A DNA stretch of 64,000 nucleotides from Budorcas taxicolor (Eukaryota > Chordata > Mammalia > Artiodactyla > Bovidae): positions 62,458,724 through 62,522,723 of the forward strand of contig NC_068935.1 of assembly GCF_023091745.1 (NCBI RefSeq), in the 5' to 3' direction. The notes beneath the pieces are model-generated. The model ran no database searches. It saw nothing but the letters and a program-made list of their open reading frames with translations, and was not told the DNA's origin. A program made the position numbers and the translations under genes. Each line of letters begins with the position of its first letter. The stretch's first letter is position 1. This document shows positions 34,250 to 46,000 of the stretch, in pieces.

Positions 34250-34255
34250 TTTATT
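34250..34255 (-). terminator. IDH3G: IDH3G poly(A) signal (AATAAA on minus strand)
   Basis: TTTATT on the plus strand, 88 nt downstream of the IDH3G stop. Cleavage is expected near 34230-34240, almost abutting the SRPK3 end. Confidence 0.88.
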
Positions 34256-34342
34256 CTGGGTCCACCCACTGAGCCACCGTGGGTGCTGGTTGGTGGCGCC
34301 AAGCGGGTCTGAAGAGTGGGCCTCCACAGTCCCAGAGACAAC

Positions 34343-37300
34343 CTAGGCCTCCACAGCCCGGCCGTTGATGACGCGGATATGGCGGATGATGTCCTGGATG
34401 GCTTCCGATGTGGTGCCCTGGCCCCCAATGTCTGGGGTATGCATCTGCAGGAGACAGGCAAACTTGGGCACACGCCAGGATCTGGCCAATCCCTGAGCCC
34501 TGGCCTGCAGGCGGCCCAGGGCTGCCCACTACACGCTGTGGCCTGCAGGAACTGGAAGGGCCACCAGGCGGGCCGCGGTACCAGCTAAGACCGAGAAGGC
34601 CCAGCCAACCTGGTGTCACCCTCCCCATGGTGGCGCTAGGTCACCATTTCTGGCCCCTCAGGCATCCTATCAGCTCAACCTGGGTGGGGGTTGGGGGGCC
34701 TCACGTTTTCATTGTCCATGGATGCCAGGACGGCCTTGCGGATGGAGGTGGCATAGGAGTGGAGCCTGAGGAAGAAGAACAGAGTTCAGTCCTCTGGGCC
34801 TCTGACACAGTCTGAGGGCTGATGGCCAGGCATTGAGAAGCCACTTACTTGAGGTGGTCGAGCATCATGCAACTCGCCAGCAGCGTAGCTGTGGGATTGG
34901 CAATGTTCTTATTGGCAATACTCTTCCCTGTGTTCCTTGTAGCCTGGAAGAGGTGACATGATAAAGGAGGGGGCTGGTGAATGTAAGAATGTCGAGGGTA
35001 CCCTGCATTGGTGTGAACTGTCCAGAACAGGCAAGTCCAGAGACTGAGCAGATGAGATTGGTGCGAGGAGCTGGGGGGAGGGGACAGAGAATGCTGGCCA
35101 CAATTACCAGATTTTTTTTTTTTTTTGGTAAGAAGTAGATTTATTCAGATTCAGAGAGAAGCACACTCTACAGAGTGGGCCATCACAGAGGGTGAGGGCC
35201 TACAAGATTTCTATGGTGATGAAAATGTTCTAGAATTAGTGGGGATGTTTACACAATTTTGAATATTCTAGAAACCACTAAATCACTTACTTTCAATGAC
35301 TGAACTAGAAAGTGTATGAGCTATAGTTTTTTGCCAACCTTTGTCGACAAAGGTCTGTCTAGTTAAAGCTATGGTTTTTCTAGTAGTCGTGTATGTGGAC
35401 TTCCCTGGTGGCTCAGATGGTAGAGAGTCTGCCTGCAATGCTGGAGACCAGGGTTCAATCCCTGGGTTGGGAAGATCCCCTGGAGAAGGAAATGGCAACC
35501 CACTCCAGTGTTCTTGCCCGGAGGATCCCATGGACAGAGGAGCCTGGCGGGCTACACTCCATGGGGTCGCAAGGAGTTGGACACGACTGAGCAACTCCAC
35601 TTTCACTTTCATGTATGGGTGTGAGAGTTGGACCATAAAGCAAGCTGAGTGCCAAAGAATTGATGCTTTTGAACTGTGGTGTTGGAGAAGACTCTTAAGA
35701 GTCCCCTGGACTGCAAGGAGATCCAACCAGTCCATTCTAAAGGAGATCAGTCCTGAATATTTAGTAGAAGGACTGATGTTGAAGGTGAAGCTCCAATACT
35801 TTGGCCACATGATGGGAAGAACTGACTCCTTGGGAAAGACCTTGATGCTGGGGAAGATTGAAGGTGGGAGGAAAAGCGGATGACAGAGAATGAGATGGTT
35901 GGATGGCATCACCAACTCGATGGACATGAGTTTGAGCAAGCTCTGGGAATTGGTGATGGATAGGGAGGACTAGCATGCTTGCAGTCCATGGGGTGGCAAA
36001 GAGTCGTACATGACTGAGCGACTAAACAGACTGACTGAGTTCTAGTTCACAAAGGCCCATGGCCTTGGCATCACTGGTGGCACTCACCGTCTCAAACACA
36101 GCATACACATGGCCATAGTTGGCCCCAGCCACAAGGCCAGGGCCCCCAACTAGCCCGGCACAGACGTTGTTGACGATGTTACCATAGAGATTGGGCATCA
36201 CCATGACATCAAACTGCTGGGGCCGGGACACCAGCTGTGGGATGGGGAGCAGCAGTCAGGAGTTGGAGCACCAGCAGGCCCATGTACCCAGGGCAGGGGC
36301 CCGTGCAGCATGGCAGCCCAACTACCTGCATGGTGGTGTTGTCCACGATCATATTCTCAAAGGTGATCTGGGGGTAGCGGGCTGCCACTTCCCTGCAGCA
36401 CTGGAGGAAGAGCCCATCGCCCAGTTTCCTAGGGTGATGCAAGACACCGGCTTGGCCACGGCCACCGCCCGCCAGAGGGACAGGATTCACCACCACAGAA
36501 CCACCAGTCCCGTCTGCAGAGTGGGCAGAACCCCGTTCCACCTCCCTCCAACGTGTGCACTGAGAGCAGGCCTGGGCCCCAGTACAGAGGGGTGGCGTTG
36601 GGGACCTACATGATGTTGGCCTTGTGCACGGCTGTCACCTTCTTGCGCCCACTCTCCTGGGCCAGTTGGAAAGCGTACTCAGCAATGCGCAGGGACTTGG
36701 CCTTGGTGATGATCTTCAGGCTCTCCACCACGCCTGCCACACTCTGGGAAGGTGAGGAGGGACCAGAGACTCATATCCTGTCGGAGCCTGCCCTCCCACA
36801 TGAGGTTCCCTCCAGGCATGGCCTTCCTGACTGCCGGCCTAGCCAGGCGGCCCCCGTGCCCCACTCACCTCGTGTTCCAGGCTGCTGTACTCGCCCTCTG
36901 TGTTCTCCCGGACAATGAGGATATCAATGTCCCGATGCCGGGTCACCACACCTGGAAGGCTCTTACAGTGGATGACGTTGGCATAGAGATCCAGGCTGGT
37001 GCTGCAGGTGTACCAAATCAGATCAGCTGGCCACAGCCACTGCCATCCCCACCCAGCACCCAAGCTGCACCCTTGGCTCTCACCGAAGGATGTTGTTTCG
37101 CGATTTGTGGGATGGGGGCAGGTTGTGGTTTGTTTCAATGTTGCCTGCAGGACAGAAACAAGACCGGCAGGCTGGAGAGGGGCCCAGGCTCCAGCGTACT
37201 CCTGCATTTGAGCTGGTGAGAGGAGGGCTTCATAGAACACCCTAGCACACTTACAGTCGAAGCGCCATGAGGGCGGATGGGTGTGTGCATCTGGGTGTTG

Positions 37301-40300
37301 AGTTCACTGATGGCTTCCTGGCATATAACAGATGCTCGATAAATACTGAATGAAGGAAGGGATGAAAACAGCTGGCAGCTAGCCAGAAGGTCTTGCGAGA
37401 CCCTGGGTGAGGCTTGGCAAGGCCAGGGTCCAGCTGCAAGGGCAGCTTGGCCAGGGTTCGTGCCAGGCCTTGTGTCAAGGTGCCACAAGAGCTCCAGCTC
37501 GGGAGCAGACAATAGTTGCCTATAAAAGACCACGGCTTCACCTTGGCTGGAACCAGGGCACCCAGAGGGCCAGCTGCCCCTGAGAGAAGGCAGTCAGAGA
37601 ATGTCAAGTCGAGGGGGCCCTTCTCAGGTTCCCCCAGGGCTGCCTCGGGCATCCTATCGTTGGCATGTCAGCCCCTCCAGGCGACAGCCAGGGCCTGTGT
37701 CTCTACCTTCATCTCGGCTCGCTCACTGCTCCTACAGAGCAGGTGATGGGCTCAAGTGTGCAGAATGAGTGATGGAAACAGTTTAAGGACCTGGATCCAA
37801 CTGAGGAACACTCAGCGAGGGTCAAGCTCCCAGCTGTAACTTCCACAGCTGTGCCGACTAGAGCCAAGGCCACTGGCGGGGGCTTAAACCTGCATCGGTG
37901 TGACACCCAGTGTGTGAAGGAAGACTCTGAGAGCCACAGCTGACTCCAGCAGAGAGGGCGGCCCCAGGCGGGAGGGAGCCCACGCCTGGACAGGCTCCTG
38001 CAGCAACTAGCAACACCGAGACCACCAAGGTGCAGCACCCGTGGGCGCCCAGGGACAAGGGTCAGCTCACAAGGGAGTCTCACCCTTCAGGGCTACGCGG
38101 TTCCGACGGATGGCCATGATGGCATTGCGGATGTCCTCCTCGTCGGCGGTGGAGCTCACATGCACTTCTTCAAAGTCCACAGGCACACATGCATGCCTGG
38201 GGCAGAGTGGGATCAGGACAGTGACCCCAGGCCCCGAGCACGGGGCATGGGGGTCTCTCCTCTGCTGCTGCCCACTCTGTCTGGGCTCTGGCCAAGGGGA
38301 GACTGAGCCTAGCTATGCCAGCTGATGGGGGTGCCCTGACACGCCAAAACGGCATGAGTCGCTCGGGTTCCACCCTCCTCCTCACCCGGCTCAGCCTGGC
38401 AGGAGGGCAGGCACCAGGACAAGGGGCCACCCGCCACTGGCTCGCTACCCTCATGGTGCCCCGTTCTCAGGGTCCCCCTGACTGGGCCCAGGGGGCTCTG
38501 TACCTGAACACCGACTTGACATGCAGCATGAGCTCTGGCCCGATGCCATCTCCCGGGATCATGGTCACTGTGTGCCGCCCACCATACTTCGCCGATGGGG
38601 GCTGGAAGGGAGGGGGAGGAGGGCAGCCCTTCAGTTCCTTTCCTCCCTCGAGCCCTGACTCAGTGGGCCAGCCAATTGGGAGGTGCCAATTCAGGGTACC
38701 CCAACCATATGCCCTGCCCCACCCACAGTGCAGCACTGCTTGTGAGGGGTTTCAGTCCCCCCAGGTCAAGAGGGCAACCACAGAAGCAGGTCCCACCTCC
38801 ACCTGGAACTGGGTCAACCTCAAAGCCACCAAAAGCCCCCAACCTGACAAACAGGTAGATCGGAAGGATACTCACAATTGTTTGTTGCTAGAGGTGGGGA
38901 CAGGAAGGAAGAAGACACAGATCAGCTGAGGTTAGAACAAGGCAGGGCCTGGGGAACCGGGCTTTGCCCCCAGGGTTCAGGGGAGGAGAGGAGAGGAGGG
39001 AAGGAGGAGAGGTGGAGATTGCACCTCAGGGGAGACATGGAGGGAACAGAGCCAAGAGGTGTGGCACACACACGTGCCCACACACACACCCCTTTACACA
39101 CCAGGTGCCCACAAACCCATCCGCATACACCTGCACACACACTCCTCTGCACACACGTACAGATGGACACGTGCCCGTATGCACTAGGGCAGGTTACTTA
39201 CTGAGAAGCTCCTCCGGGGGGCCTCGTGGGCACCTAGAACCTGGCAGAGAGAACCCAGATGCCAGTGGTTGTTGTCAAGCTGGCCAGGGTCAGCCAAGCT
39301 CCTGGCAGGGGAGGTGGGCACCCCCACCATGCCCAGAAAGGCCCTGTGGCTCTGGAGCTTCCGCTGTCCAAAGACATTTACAGAAATGTTGACACTTCCC
39401 TCCCCACCTTTTGCTGTTTCTGAGTTTTCTCAGCCAATTTTTCCTGCTCTGTGAGGTCTGTTGAGTGAGCAGAAATTGGCACACTCAACACAGTACAAAA
39501 GAGAAACCATAATAGCAAACCACAAGGCTACCACGACCATCATCCACGTCATTTTTTTCCATCATGTCTCCTTTTTACAAAAGCAGCATTCAGTCAGAAC
39601 ATGGCAACGATCCAGATCATGGAAACCAGAGGGGAAAAGATAGCACCCAGCCCTCTGCCCAGCCAGAGATTAGCCCTAGTGGCCACATGGGGAATAGCCC
39701 TCTAGGGTCAGAAGAAGAGCAGATGCTCATCCTTAATCAAGGCCTCCATAAAGGTTGGCAAAGATGCTTCATGGCCTGCGTGGATGACAGATGTCCCCAA
39801 CCCCCCACTCACAATGGCCACAAGTGGTCATATCAGTGTCACGCCTGAGAGCTTCAGAGCAACAGCCACTTGAGTCAAATGGGACAGGTGCTCAGAGGGA
39901 CCCATCTGGAGTCCCCACACTTTCCTGGAGGAAGAAGCCCAGGTCCCAGCTCCTGCCACAGGGGGCTACAGGCTTACACTTTCCTCTCTGGGGGGCCCCA
40001 CCTGCGTGCCCCTCAATGCAAAGAGGCGGGGACCGAGCCACAGTCCCTCCTTCTCACTCAGGGATGCCCTGCCACTTGCCTGCTGGGGGAGCAGCAGAGG
40101 ATGCCAGCCAATGATAGAGTCACTGTGGCCATTTTCCAAAGAGCCCTGCCTTCCTGCTAGGAGTCTAGAAACCTCAGGCAAAGGCTGACCACCCCATCTG
40201 GGTCTCTTCGGCTGGTATTCACAAGGTACCCACTTGCACAAAGCTGTGTAGGTACAGGAGTTAGGAAGGGGGTGACGAACAGGACAAGATGCTCCTTGGG

Positions 40301-42739
40301 TTTCTACTGATCCACAGAGCCCCTGGATCAGGAGCCAGATGCATGCTTGGGGTTTTTCTGTTTGCCTTCTAGCAACTGTCAGTATCTAGATTCATCTGTC
40401 TATAGGCTCTCAAAACAAACTTGTGCATGGTGGCTTAGACTGCCCTTCCTCCAGGAAGCCTTCCCTGATGCCCTAAGGCTGCTGAGCTGCTGGTCCCCTT
40501 GGGCTGCAAAGCCCTACTCGTTCCCTTCCTCCCAATCCCCATCTCCCCAGGTTACAGCTGCCTCACTCCTTCTCCAACCCTTAAGCCCCAGAGAGTGGAC
40601 GCCGCGTCTGTCTGATCTCCTGCTATCACCCCAGGACCCAGGAGAATGCCTGGTCCAGAGCTGGGACACAAAACACATTTCTTGACTGAACAGAACACAT
40701 CAGAAGATGAAGAAAGATATGGCAGGTTCTGAGGCTAGGGAGACCTCAGTCCAAAGCCTCCGTCCACTACTCCTGGTGGCAAACAGCTTAACCTTGCTAA
40801 GCTTCTTCCCCTTTACCTGAAATCCATGGAACAGAAGTGCCTACTTTATCTGACCACTGGAAGCATTAAGCAAAAAGAGGTACGCAAGCTGTTCAGTCCT
40901 GAGCTGAGGGATGAGGGCTCCCCTTCACCTCAGCAGCCCCTCAGGCCAGTGTGCAAGGCTGGTGACCAATGAGGAGATGCTGGGCTGGCCCCTATGGCTG
41001 CCAACTAATTCCTCCTGGGTTCCAGCTCTCTGAGGCCCACAGGCACGGGGCAGGTAACCTGGCCACGATGGTGAGCCACCACTCACACCGGGCCTGGGTC
41101 TATTTCAGTGCAAGGACCCCCCACCAGACCATGGGTCCCCTGACTACCACCAGGGCTGAACCTCTCCTTCATCTGGTCCCAATGCTACATATTCCATCCA
41201 GCTTTGGCCAAAGACCTGGAGAGCTCTCGGAATAGCAACTTCCCTGACCTTGCTCTGGACAGAGTCAGGCCCCTTCCTTCAGAGAGTTACAAAGATTCTG
41301 TGAACCTACCCACTCTAAGGACCCCAAGACAAGGCAAGATGTGATACATGCATTGGTCTCCAGCTTGTTCATCAAGCAGGAAGGTGGACTGTTACCCTTG
41401 TCCTTTGATAGTACCACAGAAAGCAGTCCAGAATGGTATGTGGTTCAACCAAAGGGCTCCCGTGCTGCACACCTTAGTGAAGTTTCTCTCTTCAGCATGT
41501 TTCTGTTGGATCAAGTATCAATGGTGTCTGCATGTTTTCCCACAAGGTCCCACTAACTGGGACCAAAGATCCGGGCTTCATCTCTAAAGGTTCCCATATC
41601 CAAGACAACCAATCTCGGGGCAAGGCACTGCCCAGCTAGCAGCCTTTCAGTCTCCTCATTCCCGCCCCAATATAGACACAAGCACACACACAGGGGAAGT
41701 CAGCAAGGAGACAAATCTCTCCACCAGGATCCTGCAAGAGCCTAGAGGCCAGGGACCTTTGGAAAGCCTCTTGCCAGCAAGTGGGAGAAGTCAGCATTTT
41801 ACACAGAATTTAATAAGGCAGAAGCTGCGACAGGCCAGCCTTCCCAAGGGCTCAGAGAGGGGAAGCATGCCAGGAGATGCGACCGCAAGGAGTGTCAGCA
41901 AAGTCACTGAGTTCTGGAAGGTCAGAGGTGGGTGGATCCTTTGACAGCGAGGGGAAACTGGAGCCCAGAGAGAGAGGTCAGACCTCTCATCCCTTCGGGA
42001 CAGTCCAGACTTGATGACGCTTCGGACTTCCCACCCACCTAGGGACTACACTATCCTCATGGAAGTGTGTCACGAGAGGAATCAGACCCGAATAAGCAAG
42101 ATCCCAAACGGAGAACGACGGAAGCAAAGCCCTCGCGGCCTCCCGACCCGCCGCCAGCTTCAGGAATCCTAGCTCTTTCCCATTCCCAGCGCCTGCAGGG
42201 TGGGGAAAGCCCCTGGGGCACCGAAAAGTCCGACAGGCCACCTCCACTGGGAGAGGTGGCAAAGCGGTTCATAAGAGGGAAACCCGAGGAGGACGGGCGG
42301 CCGGGAACGGATTCCCAAGAGCACAAGAGCAAGGCGGGCCGGATACGCAACCGCCTCACGAGGGTTCCCACAAGGACACTGGGAAGTGACACTGCCACCC
42401 GCTCGCCGGGAGCTCCCCCGCCACCACATGCAGACTCCTGGAGCGCCAGACCAGGGTCAACTTCAGCTAACCCCTTCACTGACAGCGGAGGTGGCCAATC
42501 AACCCCAGGCCGCGACACTCTCCCCTCCCTGCGAGGCCCGCAGCCAATCGGGCTCCAGAACGGTCCGAGCGTGGCGGCGGCCCGCCTAATCTCGCCGAGG
42601 TACTAACACCTCTTAGTGAGCGCGGCGGCTGTCCCCTTGGGCCGCTCCTCCCTCTCACCTCCCAAGGACGCCAGAGGAGGGCCGGCCTGAGCGCTGCCTT
42701 CACAGCGCCGCCCGCGGCCGTCGCCACCTTCAGCGCCAT
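34343..42739 (-). CDS. IDH3G: Isocitrate dehydrogenase 3 (NAD+), gamma subunit
   Basis: Regulatory gamma subunit of mitochondrial NAD-dependent isocitrate dehydrogenase (isocitrate to 2-oxoglutarate in the TCA cycle; complex of alpha, beta and gamma). Thirteen exons in transcription order: 42659-42739, 39202-39240, 38876-38887, 38504-38601, 38084-38196, 37084-37144, 36869-37001, 36610-36743, 36326-36428, 36088-36234, 34849-34943, 34705-34765, 34343-34444. They sum to 1179 nt, 392 residues (human 393). The N-terminus [19 protein letters not shown] is an arginine/alanine-rich mitochondrial presequence. [20 protein letters not shown] is the family start, and [17 protein letters not shown] and [15 protein letters not shown] are family motifs. 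It ends NGRAVEA. ATG at 42737-42739 opens on the promoter shared with SSR4. Confidence 0.96.
35111..35200 (-). repeat. Short retroposed 3' fragment with poly(A)
   Basis: On the minus strand about 70 bases end in AATAAA, 12 further bases and then an uninterrupted A-run (poly-T at 35111-35126 on plus). This is the mark of a reverse-transcribed polyadenylated RNA. I do not recognise the source. Lies in IDH3G intron 10. Confidence 0.45.
35205..35310 (+). repeat. Old L1 3' end piece
   Basis: 'ttctatggtgatgaaaatg' followed by 'acacaattttgaatattcta' and 'gaaaccactaaatcac' resembles the distal 3' UTR of old mammalian L1. Short and diverged. Confidence 0.45.
35325..36038 (+). repeat. BovB LINE 3' end, with nested SINE
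   Basis: Runs 'cgacaaaggtctgtctagtt', 'ttttgaactgtggtgttgga', 'aaggactgatgttgaaggtg', then 'tgactgagcgactaaacag' and a short ACTG-type tail. This is the BovB 3' end in IDH3G intron 10, opposite to IDH3G. A SINE splits it at 35396-35610. Confidence 0.9.
35396..35610 (+). repeat. Bov-A2/ART2-type SINE nested in BovB
   Basis: A full SINE (ggacttccctggtggctcag to actgagcaactcc) interrupts BovB. 'tgtatg' borders both sides, consistent with a short target duplication. Confidence 0.9.
37145..38083. other. IDH3G intron 5, with MIR tail
   Basis: 'cctggcatataacagatgct' and 'cgataaatactgaatgaagg' at about 37318-37360 form a MIR 3' end on the plus strand. Nothing else recognised. Confidence 0.5.
38876..38887 (-). 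other. IDH3G: IDH3G 12-nt microexon 3
   Basis: On the minus strand an acceptor (ctctag) is followed by 12 bases encoding QQTI and a good donor (gtgagta). It restores the human-like sequence [14 protein letters not shown] between exons 2 and 4; both neighbours end and start in phase 0, so skipping would keep the frame. Confidence 0.85.
39241..42658. other. IDH3G: IDH3G intron 1
   Basis: About 3.4 kb without a supported gene. A MIR-like block lies at about 40735-40885 ('ggcaaacagcttaaccttgc', 'cttcccctttacctgaaat'). The last 0.6 kb (from about 42060) is CpG-rich and belongs to the promoter island. The long open frames there are CpG-island shadows. Confidence 0.55.
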
Positions 42740-43098
42740 GCCAGAACGTGAAGACAGCCGCAGGTTCCGACACGCAGCTGTCGCTCTCGCGAGAGCTCGG
42801 CGGAGCGCGACGTCTCGGGAGGGGGCGTGGTCCCGGCAGTACGCACGCACACGGCCGCGCCGGTTTCCCACGCCTTTTTCCGGCGCCAGAGGCGCCGCCG
42901 CCGCCGCCATCTTTGGGGGGCGGCCGGCTGGGCGCCTGGTCCGGGGAGGAGACACGTCAGTACCGCCGGCGACGTCACAGGCCCGCCCAGCCCGCCGGCG
43001 CCCGATTGGCTGCGGCGGCTGCTGACGCGTCGCGCTTCCTCGTCTACTCCTCGTGTTCAAGCTAACTGTTCTCTTTTTTCCTTGGCAGAGAACAGGCG
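42740..43098. promoter_or_regulatory. Bidirectional CpG promoter of IDH3G and SSR4
   Basis: Only 359 bases separate the two divergent start codons. The stretch is GC- and CpG-rich and lacks a TATA box. Visible sites: a YY1-type GCCGCCATCTTT at 42903-42914, a CRE-like GACGTCAC at 42971-42978, ACACGTCA at 42952-42959 (TGACGTGT on the minus strand) and an inverted CCAAT box (ATTGG) at 43005-43009. The head-to-head arrangement of these genes is known in human and rodents. Confidence 0.85.
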
Positions 43099-46000
43099 AT
43101 GGCGGCGCTGGCATCTCTCGGCGCCCTGACCCTACTGCTGCTGTCCGGTCTCTCCTGCTGCTCAGGTAGCGGCCTGGCCGGAGTTCTTTTCTGGCGAGTC
43201 TCTCACCCACGACTGGTGGTGCGTCGGGGGAGGACGGATTCGGGCAGAGCGGGGGTCTGGGCCTTCTCCCTTCGAGAGGCAGGTGGTCTCTGGTCGCGGC
43301 GGCCGAGGCCACCACGCTCTCGTGCACCACACACGTTCACCCAGCAGCTGAGCTGCTGGAAGAAACAGCCTGATCTGTGCCCCGTCTGCTCCAGTGAGGA
43401 AGACTCCCAGAGCCTTTCTGTGCGCCTGGCCCGAGCTCCAGCAGGGAAAGTGACACTCGTCCCTGCCGCCACTCCTAGAGCCCCGGATCTGGGGGTAGGG
43501 GGGTAGGGTTGGACAGGAGCAAAGCTTTGCCTTTTAGGGCGATCGGAGCGAGAAACTGAGCCGGTGGAGAGGAACCACCTGACCCGATGTGGGGTCAGGC
43601 CTCCCTAGGAATGGGGCTCCAAGTGAAGCAGAGACGGTCCAGGCAGAGGGGCCCAGAGTGCGGACGAGTTAGAAGGGACATGAAGAGGGAAAGATGAGTG
43701 TCTAGATCAGACGCTTGGTTTGTGTCCCCTAAGGCCTTGTTGGATCCGTATAGAGTTTTTCAGCAGAGTCAGATGGCTTCACTTTCTTGAGAGGTTGTTA
43801 ACAGTGGCTGGGCTGAGTTCTGACTGACACTGGGGTCCAGAAGTGTGTTTAGCAGGAGGTCCTTCCAGGAGCCCACAATGGACCTGGGGATCTGGACTGG
43901 GTTAGGACCACTTTGAGCACTTTCACTTTATCTGCCCTACTTCAAGCCAGCGCCCCTGAAGCTGGGAGTGTTTCACCAGCCTCAGTGGCCACCCCACCTG
44001 CACCCTGGTCACTGGCTCCTCAGGAACTACCCATCCTGTAGGCAGTGATGCCTGGAAAGGACAAACCTGACTGTGAAACTGTGCTTTCCCTTGTTTGGAG
44101 GAAGGTCAAACTTGGCAAAGTGTGGAAGCATCTGGGGAACGTGGCTCCTGAGAGCCACTTCTCACCGATGTTCCCAGGCATCTTCTTCCCACTGGTTCAT
44201 TCCTAAGCCTCAGCCCAAGTCATGGCCCTGCCCTGACACTGCGTTAGAGCAGTTGGCGCCTGATGGTTTAGGTGGCACCTTTCCTTCCCTGTGGCCTCTA
44301 GCAGTGTAGAGATGGTGAGGGTGTGTCCTTTCAGCGCAGCAGGAGGACAAGTTGTGCTTCTGGACCCAGATCGCCCATTTCCTTTCCTCCGGAACCGCTG
44401 GGGCCAGTCTTGGCTTTCTGTCACTTGGGGCAGAGACCCTTCATGTGGGAAGCCTGCATAAGTTTTTGTGCTTTTATGTCTGCAGAGCACGCCTTCAGTC
44501 AACTAGCTAGGGCCTTGCGGCTCTGAATTGAGGTCAGCCTGGCCCTGAGCTTTTGGGGTGTTCCAGGGCAGGCTGTGTCTCTAAACCGTTGCATGGCTTT
44601 TCTGTCTATAGGTCCAGGCACAGAGTCGAGTTGTGCAGTGAATTCACACAGTGTACTCCCCACCCCTCAACATGCTCACCTGTTCTTTTGTCCTGACATT
44701 GAGGTTCCACACGCACAAAGTCTTCCCATCCCCCTTTCTCTGCCTTCCTTAAAGGCCACCCCACCCCTCTTGGCCCCTGCACTTCTGATTCGTCATTTGG
44801 ATCCGTCTCCCAGACTCCACCTGGCAGGGTCCAAAGGGCCCGTTGTGTCTTTAGTGGATGAGCTCTGGGAAGTGGGGTAGGATGGTCCCTTCTGCCCTGC
44901 AACTCAGTGAGCGAAAGCCAGGCCTTGTCCCTCCCTCTCTGCCTCCTCCCTGCAGCAGAGGCCTGTGTGGAGCCCCAGATCACCCCTTCCTACTATACCA
45001 CCTCGGATGCTGTCATTTCTACCGAGACTGTCTTCATCGTGGAGATCTCCTTGACTTGCAAGAACAGGGTCCAGGTGAGGCAGCAGGGCTTCAGCCAAGA
45101 GGGCGAAGGCTCAGAGGTGGGCAGGGAGCCTGAGCCTTTGGGCCCTTGGTAGCACCAGATGAGCTCAAACCCAGGGCTCCACGAGGACAGTGAGCATCAG
45201 GGCTTCGCCGCCCGGCTGAAGGCGAGAACAGGGCACAGGTGATTAAAGAACATCCAGCTCACCAGCCAGGTCTACTTCTCCCCCACAGAGCAGTGTAGGT
45301 AGACACTTTGCTGTGTCTGGAAAGCGTGCTCGTGGGAAGGGAGAAAGCCAGGCTCAGCCCCAGGGCTCCTGTATCCCCTTTCTGGTTGCTCTTGGCTGAA
45401 ACGTGCGTCTACGTGGGTGTTTGGTGACTTAAAAGCTGAGTAGTCCTGGCCTGGGTCCCTGCAACCTGAAGGCCCAAAGAAAGATGGAAGTTGGGCCTTC
45501 TTAGGTACCACCTTCCTTAGGCAGCTCCTTGGGCGCCCCTGATCCCAGTACTTGCTTCCAGACTCGAGAAAAAAGAACACTTCAGTCATCCTACCCCTGT
45601 TCAGCTAACAGGCTTGCTGGGGATTAGGGAGGCCAGGCCAGCAGGGAGGTGTGGTCCCCAAGGAGCAAGACCAACATGGACAGACTGGCCCCCATGGTTC
45701 TCACTTGGTGCCCCTACCAGACCCAGCGCAGTCGCTGACTCTGCCTGGCACCCTGCTTACCCCAGGCGTGGGCATAGCAGAACCTCACAGACGGCCCGAG
45801 AGGGGAGAAGGTGACTCTGTTTTTATTCCCTCCCCCAGAACATGGTTCTCTATGCTGATGTCAGTGGAAAACAATTTCCTGTCACCCGGGGCCAGGACGT
45901 GGGACGTTACCAGGTAAGGGAGGCTGTGGTCGTCACTTTCGGGGGAGGTCACCTGCTTGCAGGCATAGCCTGAAACCCTGGGCGGCTTGGCCAGCTGAGC

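Noticed and set aside
35111..35126. Poly-T run as a terminator
   Set aside because: It is the reverse complement of a retroposed A-tail, not a transcription stop in this RNA polymerase II locus.
42476..43330. 284-codon minus-strand frame through the IDH3G/SSR4 promoter
   Set aside because: Its middle is IDH3G exon 1; the rest is CpG-island sequence read through, with no evidence for a longer protein.
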